A stretch of DNA of 35,663 nucleotides from Chlorokybus atmophyticus (Eukaryota > Streptophyta > Chlorokybophyceae > Chlorokybales > Chlorokybaceae): positions 1 through 35,663 of the forward strand of contig RHPI01002945.1 in NCBI GenBank assembly GCA_009103225.1. Reading direction: 5' to 3'. Position 1 is the stretch's first letter, and every line of letters starts with the position of its first letter. A model generated the notes under the pieces. The model ran no database searches. It was not told where the DNA came from and was given only the letters and a program-made list of their open reading frames with translations. The translations under genes were made by a program, and so were the position numbers. Shown piece by piece: positions 20,132 to 29,800 of the stretch.

Positions 20132-20584
20132 TGTTAGAAATGGCTAAGTCCTTGTGCACGTCGCACTTGCAATACGAGGACTGATATCGAGCAGTTGTGA
20201 GTCTAGAGCTCGATATCGGTACAGACTGCTGGCGGACACTCGAAGACTCCGGACTTGGGAGCATCTGGAAGAGTCTGGCGACAGGCCAGAGCTTCGGTAG
20301 AAGTTGCAGAACTTCGTGGCTACTTAGTTGCAAGGAACGTGCCATAGCTTGTTGGAAAGGTCTTGAAGCTGGCTACGTGGAGCAACTTAGAGCACCTCGA
20401 TAGAACGCTTGTAGAAGGCGCAGGATCTTCTAGAGTAGAGGTGTGTAGTCTGGCTAAGTATATAAGCTAGCGGACTACACTTGCTTGAATGGAATAGTGA
20501 TTGCTTTTAGCCCAAGCCTTGGCGGCTGTTGTGTTGTATGTGTCATGCCCTGCCCTGCTGCATGTGTCCACTAGCTTCCCCACA
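20132..20584 (+). repeat. Copia LTR, plus orientation
   Basis: Starts TGTTAG, ends CCCCACA, 453 bp. TATATAA is at 20459-20465. The last 113 bp match the reverse complement of 17102-17214 almost perfectly. Confidence 0.75.
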
Positions 20585-20587
20585 ATA

Positions 20588-20601
20588 GGTTATGGGCCCA
20601 C
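20588..20601 (+). other. Primer-binding site (half tRNA-iMet)
   Basis: GGTTATGGGCCCAC, three bases after the plus-orientation LTR. The same site is seen at 26340 and, inverted, at 16158. Confidence 0.8.
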
Positions 20602-20605
20602 TCTA

Positions 20606-20792
20606 CGCCATACAAGGTGCGGCACGGACCATATGTGGTGCGCAACTGCGCGCCAGGTGTTGGGGCCCCAAAAGGACCATGGACGGTCCGTCCCTCGCGG
20701 ACCAGACACTCGTGGTCCGCGGGGACGGACCATGTATGGCCCGCGGGGTCCGTGGAAGGACCATGCATGGTCCCCGAACGTCAATCCGTGTG
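20606..20792. mobile_element. Terminal fragment of a second CACTA-like element
   Basis: A dense GGACCA/TGGTCC cluster (about 20624-20774, including GGACCATGCATGGTCC) ends in AATCCGTGTG at 20792. The reverse complement, CACACGGATT, matches the giant element's left terminus CACACGGAATT. Sequence then switches abruptly to coiled-coil coding. It therefore looks like the right end of a nested, related element. Its left end was not found with confidence. Confidence 0.6.
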
Positions 20793-23513
20793 CAGGCCAG
20801 AGCGGAAGACAGCCAGCGCGTACAACAGCTACAACAAACTTTGCAAGAGCTGGGAGAAATCAATGCTCGGCGTTCAGAGCTGGCGAGGGAAGAAGCTGAA
20901 CGTCTGTGCGATACACGCCCTGCCTTGAAAGAGCACCTCACCCGCTGCAAGTGCATTGAAGATAACGTCAAGGCCGCCTTTAACAGGATCAGCGAGTTGG
21001 ATGGAAAGTTGGTGCTGGCCTTGCAGCGTGAGGATGCAGCGCAAGAGTTGGTTGCCACCACTGACAGGGACCGCCTACGACAGCAGTCGGCGACAGCCGA
21101 GGAGGCCAAGAAAAAGCAGCAGAACCTTCTTGACCAGCTTCAGCAGCAGCCCTCCGCGCAAGCACAAAAGCTCCAAGCAGAGGTTGACGCCCTTAATGCA
21201 AGACTTCAGCGTTAGCAGTTACACCAAGACTTCATTTGGAAGCAGCAGAAAGACACGCTTCAGCACCAGTTGAGGTGGACCAATGGGGAGAGGCAACGCT
21301 TGGAAACAGAGAATGTGAGCCTAAGAGGCGAGGAGCAGCTTCAAAGGATCAGCAGCAGCACGCTTAGAGGAGATCCAGAGCCTGCAGGAGCGCCTGCGCA
21401 AAGCCGAGGAGGCCTCGCAACAAGCGCGTGACGCTGCGTGCAAAGCCGAGGAGGCCTGTCAACTCCAAATCCAGCTTCAGCAAATGGCCTCCCTCCAGCG
21501 GCAGGCGCGTGAGGAGGCGGACCGCCTACAAAAGGAAAATGCAGAACTGAGTGAGCGCTTGCGCCAAGCTGAGGAGGTCAGGAAGAAGCAGCAGGAGAGG
21601 CGGCCAGCAGCAGCAGGAGGCGTCCACTCAGCAGAAGGCACTTGAGGAGGCGGACCGTCTACGACAGGACAATGCAAGCTTGAATGAGCGACTGCGCCAA
21701 AGCGAGGAGGCCAGGACGAAGCTGGAGGAGAGCAGCGGCCAGCAGCAGCAGCAGGAGTCCTACGCTCAGCAGGTGCGTGAAGAGGCGGACCGCCTACGAG
21801 AGGAGAACTTGCAACTGAGTGAGCGCCTGCGCCAAGCCGAGGAGGCCAGGAAGAAGCTGCAGGCGAGCAGCCTACGGCAGGACAATGAGAGCCTGCGCGA
21901 GCGCCTGCGCACAGGCGAGGAGGCCAGGAGGAAGCTCCGTGCAGCAGTGCAGTCTCTCAATGAAAAACNGGAAGAAGCTGGAGGAGAGCAGCGGCTAGCA
22001 GCAGCAGCAGGAGTCCTCCGCTCAGCAGGCGCGTGAGGAGGCGGACCGCCTACAAAAGGAAAATGCAGAACTGAGTGAGCGCCTGCGCCAAGCCGAGGAG
22101 GCTAGGAAGAAGCTGGAGGAGAGTAGCGGCCAGCAGCAGCAGGAGTCCTCCGCTCAGCAGGCGCGTGAGGAGGCGGACCGCCTACAAAAGGAAAATGCAG
22201 AACTGAGTGAGCGCCTGCGCCAAGCCGAGGAGGCCAAGAAGAAGCTGCAGGTGAGCAGCCTAAGGCAGGACAATAAGAGCCTGCGCGAGCGCCTGTGCAC
22301 AGGTGAGGAGGCCAGGAGGAAGCTCCGTGCAGCAGTGCAGTCTCTCAATGAAAAACTCGGGAAGGCCTCTCAACAGGCGCAAGAGGCTGGGCGCAAGCTG
22401 CAAACAGAGGTTGAATTTTTGACTGCTGAGAGGAACCGCTCCGAAGCAAGAGTGGAGTCTCTCAACAAACAACTCCAGCGGCTGGCCTCTCAAACGCAAG
22501 AGACTAGGGGCAAGCTGCAAGCAGAGGCAAGCAGGCAAGCAGACGCCCTGAATGCGGAGGTGAAACGCCTGCGTTAGGAAAATGCCAAACTCCGGAACTC
22601 CAATAAGAAGCTTATCAAAGACGGCAAGCGACCAGCCACCATGGACGACCCGGAAATCCTGAAGGCGCAGGCGGACCTTGCAGAATCGGAAGAAAACGTT
22701 GCTCAAGCCATGCAGCGTGTCAGTCATACAGAGAAGCTGCTCGAAGATACCTAGCAGAGGCTTGAGGAAACGCTTCAGATGCTGCAGACTGTAATGCCAG
22801 GTGGTGGAGCTGCTGACATTCCTTCCACGTCCACACTACCGCCAGAAGCTGAACTGCAAGAGAAAATCATTGAACAGCAAAGGGAGAACAATCAACTTGA
22901 TATGCGGGTCACGAACTGAGAAGATGACCTGGAGCTCTTTGAAAAACAGCAAATTTGCATGGAAGGCGTGCTGGTGGATGAGTGGATGCGGGTTATGGTG
23001 GAGGACTTCCTGGCTGAAAGTCCCGGCGCGCGGGCACGTTCGTTGAGCGAAGGAGGAGCACAGACTACCCAGCGCATACAACAGTACTTGCAAGGTTGGC
23101 AACAGCTGATGGCTCTAGAGCTTGCGGTCTGCATACAAGCTTGCAATGCCTGGGCGCAGAGGAACAATCAAGCGACACGAGACACTTGGGACAGTGATCC
23201 TGCTGCACTGTGTGTTTTGGTCCGAAACACAGCGCACCATTACCTCCGTGACATCAATCAACAGCTAGCGGAGAATGGGCTCCCTTTGTACGCCAACACT
23301 TTGGAGGCGTTTGGTGCTCTGCAGCCGGGCCTCACTCACTTTTTGCTCCTGCTTGATTAAAACATGGCGAACAGATCATATACACACCTCACTGCAGCAC
23401 AACGGGAAGTTATGCACCTTGGCCCACATTACACCAAAGCCATTTATCATAATCTGATCGGCTACTACTTGAGCAGACACTCACCACCACCACCGCCACC
23501 ACCACCACCCTAG
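20793..23513 (+). CDS. Long coiled-coil protein, probable C-terminal part of the SET cargo gene
   Basis: Heptad-rich sequence from VQQLQQTLQELGEINARR through several hundred residues, then ADLAESEENVAQAMQRVSHT, a globular-looking DEWMRVMVEDFLAESPGARA region and a proline run ending near 23513, where GTATGG could be a donor. TAG at 21213, 21996, 22575 and 22752 and TAA at 23358 interrupt without shifting the frame of the surrounding helix. A TGA at 22917 also does so and may be a real lesion. Apparent frameshifts lie near 21345, 21598 and 21969 (an N). Joining to the SET exons is inferred from strand, position and the helical end of exon 8. It could instead be a separate gene, perhaps structural or DNA-binding. 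Confidence 0.68.
21480..22360 (+). repeat. Tandem coding repeats of about 130 bp with a 386-bp higher-order period
   Basis: Units encode ADRLQKENAELSERLRQAEE, then a Lys/Glu/Ser and Gln-rich spacer (LEESSGQQQQESSAQQ). Unit starts are near 21499, 21765, 22024 and 22156. A second module beginning SLRQDN and including RRKLRAAVQSLNEK occurs at 21868-21968 and 22254-22357. An ambiguous N at 21969 sits at a module junction, where assembly may be unreliable. Confidence 0.85.
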
Positions 23514-23824
23514 TATGGCCTATAGACTGAGTCCGTAACACCCAGGTACCTACTTCAGATTGCTCATAGTCCAGCTGCAGGCTGGGCTTATAGGCATCCA
23601 TTCAGTGTACATGGCCTGCAGAACAGATGTGCATAAGTGTATACAGTTCTATATTGCCATTACATGTTCATTGCTTGCCCTGCTTGCTCGGCCATCACAC
23701 ATGCAGTCGCATGCACACGCGCACAGTGCACATAGTTGTCTGCAAGGCGCAGTTATCCGAACTGGTCTATGATGCAGACACACGCACTTGACAAACACGT
23801 GAATGCAAGTGCAAACACACTCAC

Positions 23825-26800
23825 TTGTTGCCTGCTGTCCTGGCTTCCAATACATGCGATGTTGGTTGAATTTCATTCGCCGTCCATCACTTCTACCCCT
23901 CTCAGTCCACGCAAAGCTGCTTCTGCTGCTCCCTTGCCTTGGCCAGCTGAGCTTTGTTTTGGCTGAGAAAGGGTCCTCCACCTGGTCGCTCGCAGCTGTG
24001 TTAACCACCCAGACGCCTAGCCTCCTCCCCCCTGCCTTCTTCAGGTAGTCGACTACCATATGACCATCGGACCGCACCTCTTTGACCACAACAACCCAAG
24101 GGGGTGGGTCAGCAGGATCTTCATCTGGGGGCTCACGCGGAAGTCTGAAGTCGAAAATGGACTTACTGTTGTGCCGCATCTCCAGGACATCGCCCTTTTC
24201 TGGCCACACCGGCAAGGGGATGTCGGCTGCAGTGACTCTCAACTCTGTGCTGTTATAGTCGTACGCCAATTGATGATTTGCTACATCACGGTTGAGCAAC
24301 ACCCAGAGCTTGCGTTGCAACTGGTCTCCACCGATGAGCGTAAACTCATCTGCCAAACGCCCAATGCACTGTGCACCAGTGTCTCTGTCAATCAGGTCAT
24401 TGCCCATGGCATCACGCTTCTTGGTATAAGGCCGCACTTGCACATGGATAGTGGATTTTCGCCAATTGAACAGGTAGATCTCATCCACCCGGCATGGTGC
24501 GACAGTTGGGTCCGCCAATTTCACGTTATTAACGCCACTGCGTCTGCTAATACCAAAGGCTTAACTCAATCACTTTGTATTAAGTGATGACACATGACAG
24601 TGCCTATGAGACTTTCGGGCAGAGCAATAGAATGCGTAATTCGTAGACACTGGACAGTGCCTATGAGACTTTCGGTCAGAGCAATAGATTACATAATTCG
24701 TAGACACTGGACAGTGCCTATGAGACTTTAGGTCAGAGCAATAGATTACATAATTCGTAGACTAAACCACACCTGTAGATGACCCCGTTACGCAGATATG
24801 CGCGGAACTTGCGTATGCCTCCAAGCAAGTTGCCAGTGATGTCCTCAATGCGCTTGATTTTCAAGGCCAAGGGTCCCTGAAGAGGGACAGGCTTCCTGGT
24901 GCTGCCAATAAGGATGCCCTTTTCTCTGATCAGTCGCGCATGCTCCAAGTCAAAGAATTTCTCAGCGAGGGTCCAGAGCTCCATGGCGTGCTTTTGAGTG
25001 CGCACTTCGCAATTGCAGTCACTACATGCTCCACTCAGAGGCTGGTAAACCTGCTGAAAGTGCGCCATTATATCATTAGCTCGGTGGCACAACAGCTTTC
25101 CAGTCCTCTGATCTTCTCGCATGACGTTGAGCGTCCTCATAAACCATCTCTTTAGTGTACGCCGCATGTAGCTGATCTCAAACTGCTTCCCATTGGTGAA
25201 GATGTTGACATAGTTGGACACAGTGCGCTCTTGCACAAAACACCAGTACACATCATGACTCCCGTGCCAGATGATGTCCTCCAAAATGTGACCGGCACCG
25301 GCCACATGCTCGTTGGGCCTTTTGTTGTGCCAAACAGGTCCTCCGAGTAGACCCTCCAATATTTTAAAAAAGCGTCAGCAAGTTCCAACAGCTCTGCAAT
25401 TCAGCCATGTAGGCGAGAGTTGTGGAAGAAGATGCGGATGAGCAAGTGAAGCGCAAAGCTGACGTCTCTGGTTGCTTCGTCTACCAGATCGGACACAGCG
25501 TATGGCACAGCATACTGCACGAACATCTGCAAGTCCTGGGCCTTGAACCAAGCCAGGTGCTTGCTGATGCCTCTTGGGAAACGTTTGCTCTTTAAGTCCA
25601 TGGAGCGTGATATGCGCATCTGAGACAGCCTGCGCTCCACCCTGGCAATGTCTTCGACATGCTTTGAACTGTCTGCACCCAGCGTACTGTGCACGAAACA
25701 CTTGCAAAGCCCCTCCAGCAACAGGTGCATCGTGTCATAGACCAAGTCACGGCAAGGGTTAAACTCATACAGATGCCACAACCGCCAGAGTGGAGATTTC
25801 CCTGTGATGCCGCACTCCTTTGATTTTTCTTTCCGGTTTTGGCCATCGAGTGAGTCCACCATGCACGCGTTGTTGAACGCATCCTTTGCTGCTCTCTCTG
25901 CTTGGGGATGGCGTGTTGAGAGTCATTCATACATACGATCAGCATCGACCCTCCACATAGGAGTAGAAGGTCGTAAGGATGAGCACTAGGTCCGGACTTA
26001 GCAAGATGGCGTCGTCGGACCAGACTCCGGACTGCAGACTGGAGCCTTACTAACTGCTTCGTATCTCCGCGTATACTTACTCATATTAGGCGTGTAAGAG
26101 CTCTTTGGAAAGCTCTGGTTGTAAGGAAGACAACACAGCTTGGAGCGCGTCAAAAGGCTGAGTATAGCTTACGCAGTGCTTGCAAACGTAGACGTGTGTG
26201 TAACTGGCTGGTATAAGAACCAGCGGACAACTTGTAATAGATGAATGTGATGTGACTTGTGTATGCTCTGGTGGCGGTAGCTCTATCTCTGTGTGTTTAT
26301 GCTTGCCTCAAACTACATGTGCATGCCAGTCCTTCAACAGGTTATGGGCCCACACTACGCTTGAGGAGTGTGAGACTAGCTTGTGTGCATAGTGGTTCTG
26401 CACTACGGTAGCTTGTTGGTAGCAGAGCCTTGGGTGTCAACTGTAAGAATAGGCAGGCACGACAAAGATGGAGGCGACCTACGACAAGGGGCAGATTGCA
26501 AAGCTGGACACCGACAACTACAACACATATGCGTGGAGATGAAGGCCTTGCTCATCCACAAGAAGGTGTGGAAGTATGTTGATCCGAAGGCACCACCCCA
26601 ACACCAGGAGCAAACACTGTGTGGTCAGAGCATTCAGCGGAAGCACACTCTTTGCTTGTGTTGAATTGAAAACCGCATCAGTTTCCCATGCTCACTGCAT
26701 GTGAAGATGGTAGACAAGCTTGGGGAAAGCTATTAGCCGTTTTCAGAGCCAAGAACAATGCCAGAAAGTTGCATCTACGCAAGCAGCTTAGCGCACTCAG

Positions 26801-29800
26801 GAAGGAGGCAGCAGAACCCATCACGAAGTATGTTGCACGCGCAAGAGAGCTATGGGCAGACCTCATCAACGTCGGCCATAATATGGGGGAAACGGAGGTA
26901 GTGCTGGCCATTGTTGCAGGGCTACCAGCAGAGTACGAGGTCGTCGCAACCCTGCTGGAGACGTCATCATCGGAGTTGACATTGGACGATGTGCTACCGA
27001 AGCTGCTCACCGTGGAGCAGAGGGTTGTGAAGAAGGACGAGCAAGCGGATGCCGTCGCCTTCTACACCGGCAAGCACGCAAAGAAGAGCAACCATGAAGA
27101 GAAGTACAAGGGCAACAAGCCAGGCAATCCTCGTCACAAAGACCTCACATGCCACTGGTGTGGTTGGAAGGGGCACATTGTGAAGGACTGTAGGAAGAAA
27201 CAACAGGGGCAACCTAGAGCAAGCATCAGCAACAGCGGCAACGAGCACCAACATAAGGAGAAACATGTCGCCTTCACTGCATCCAGTTCGAGGGTGAGCA
27301 CAGCTCTTTGGGTGGTGGACTCTGGCTGCGATCGTCATCTCACACCAAACAAGGAGGTGATGGAGGGCTACAAGAAGCTGACGTCCACAATCAAGGTGGC
27401 GGACTTCGGTGGTGAAGTACTGGTGGCTGAGGGAGTTGGCAACGTACAACTCCAGTGCAAGGTTGGTAACACACTACGCGAGGTGTTGTTACGCAACGTT
27501 CTGCATGTCCCTAAGGCTATTGAGAGTCTATTCTCTGTGAGGGTTGCGGAGCGCTTAGGCGCGGAGATCCTATTTCGGAAGGGTGGCTGCACAGTCAACC
27601 TTGATGGGGTCGTGCACATGGTTGAAATCGCTGATCCGGGAGGGCTCTACCACGTGGAGCAGCACCCTCAGGACATTGACATTCAAGCCATGATGGTGAA
27701 GGACAAGGAGTCGCCAACATTGTGGCATCAAAGGTTCGGGCATCTCAGCTACGTCAACCTTACTCGCCTTGTCGCTGAGAAGATGGTCAAGGGCATCCAT
27801 CTTAGCACAGAAGAATTCAAGAATGCATCAGGTGCACTTTGTGAACCATGCCTGGTTGCAAAGCAGCGTGCTATGCCATTCCCATCATCCTCTTCAAGCA
27901 GTAAGCATCCTTGCGAGCTTGTGCACATGGATGTCTGTGGCCCTATGCGCATTGTGGCGAAGGGAGGGGTCAGGTACTTTGTTACATTCCTCGACATCTG
28001 CAGCAAGCTATCCGTCATCTTTCCGTTGACACTGAAGTCAAAAGTTGCTGGAGCTGTGCGCACAGTTGTGGCCTTGTTGGAGACCCAGTCTGGCAACAAG
28101 ATGAAGGCAATGAGGAGTGATCGAGGAGGGGAGTACATCAACAAGGAGTTGAAGGAGTTCTTCGCCAGCAAGGGCATACGCCACGAGACAACGGCACCCT
28201 ACACCCCGCAGCAGAATGGAGCAGCTGAACGCCTCAACAGGACACTCTTGGAGCATGTTCGAGCCATGCTCAACAACACAAAGATGGAAGACAGTTTGTG
28301 GAAGGAGGCGGTACTCACTGCCAACTACATCCGCAACAGGTCTCCGGTGAGCTCAGAGCAGAAGACTCCGTGGGAGCACTTCTATGGAGCCACACCAGAT
28401 GTGAGTGGTATGCGTGTGTTTGGATGCACGGCATATGCATTAGTGCCTAAACAGCTCAGGCACAAGCTGGAGCTGGTCAGCAAGAAGGGCATCTTTGTTG
28501 GCTATGAACCGGGTACCAAGGCTTACAGGATCTTGCTCGAGGACATTCGAAAGATCATCGTGAGCAGAGAGGTGGTTTTCCACGAGGTGTTATAACAACC
28601 AGAAGCAGGCTTCTTTCCTCGAGATGGAGATGAAGCACAGCCGGAGGAACTTCCTAAAAAAGGGGGAGTTGCAGGCAAGGCCATCATCAACGATAAGGGT
28701 GAGCAGGACTCTACTGTAGCAGACAAGCAGTCGCACCTGCAGCAGGAGCACGCAGCTCGGAGATACCCAATGAGAGAGAGAAAGGCACCTGACTTCTTAC
28801 ACAGGGCACACGTCGCCAGTGTGCACAATGAGGAGCCAAGCACCTACGAGGAGGCATTGTTAGCACCAGATGCGGAGCAATGGCAGCGTGCTATGAACGA
28901 GGATATTGCGTCACTCCATGCCAACAACACTTGGTCACTGGAGCAGTTACCGCAAGGAGTGAAGACCATCCTAGTGAAATGGGTCTTCAAGGTGAAGCGT
29001 GATGGTCAGGGCAACATTGAGCGCTACAAGGCAAGACTAGTGGCAAAAGGCTTCTTGCAGCAGGAAGGTGTGGACTTCAACGAGGTGTTTGCACCTGCAC
29101 GTAAGCATACCACCTTCCGTGCACTGCTAGCTATGGTTGCTGTTGAAGACCTAGAGCTGCATCACCTGGATGTGAAGACTGCCTTCCTGTACGGAAAGCT
29201 AGAGGAGGAGATCTTCATCGAGCAACCACCTGGATATGAAGAAGGAGAGAGAGGCACAGCGTGCAAGCTGATCAAGGCACTGTACGGGCTGCGACAGGCA
29301 CCGCGTATGTGGCACATCAAGCTCACTAAGGAGCTGGAGGCACTTGGCTTCACCGCATCCTCTGCAGACTCTAGGCTCTTCATTCATGCAGACAACAAGG
29401 TCTGGCTGCTCGTGTATGTTGATGATATCATCATCACCGCCAGGCAGGTGCACCACCTGCAGGAGACGAAACTTGCTCTACAGCAAGCATTCTCAGTTCG
29501 TGATCTTGGAGAGGCCAAGTGGTTCCTTGGCATGGTGGTTGAGCGCGACNTGGCTGCACGAACAATCAAGATCAGTCAGAAGCAGATGGTGAGAAGACTC
29601 GTCATCAAGTTTGGGCTCACTGAAGCGAAGACCAAGACCACACCGTTGGCACTTGGCACTGCCCTCATCAAGGCAATGGATGAGGAGGTACTCGACAAGG
29701 CTCAGTATCCATATGGTGAGCTGGTAGGCAGCATGCTCTATCTGGCAGTGTGCACACGTCCTGATGTTGCACATGCTGTGGGAGTACTTGCTCGCTACAT

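Larger units (their letters stand above)
17102..20601. mobile_element. Rearranged copia composite with LTR ends in inverted orientation
   Basis: The left end (17102-17214) is the last 113 bp of an LTR in minus orientation. The right end is a complete LTR in plus orientation (20132-20584) followed by its own PBS (20588-20601). The gag-pol between them is minus strand. In a simple insertion both LTRs would point the same way. No matching target duplication is visible (TGTAC on the left). This indicates inversion, two overlapping insertions, or an aberrant integration. Confidence 0.8.

Noticed and set aside
22260-22727. Minus-strand frames opposite the coiled-coil repeats
   Set aside because: Antisense of repetitive heptads; Leu/Ser/Arg-rich shadows repeated at each unit.
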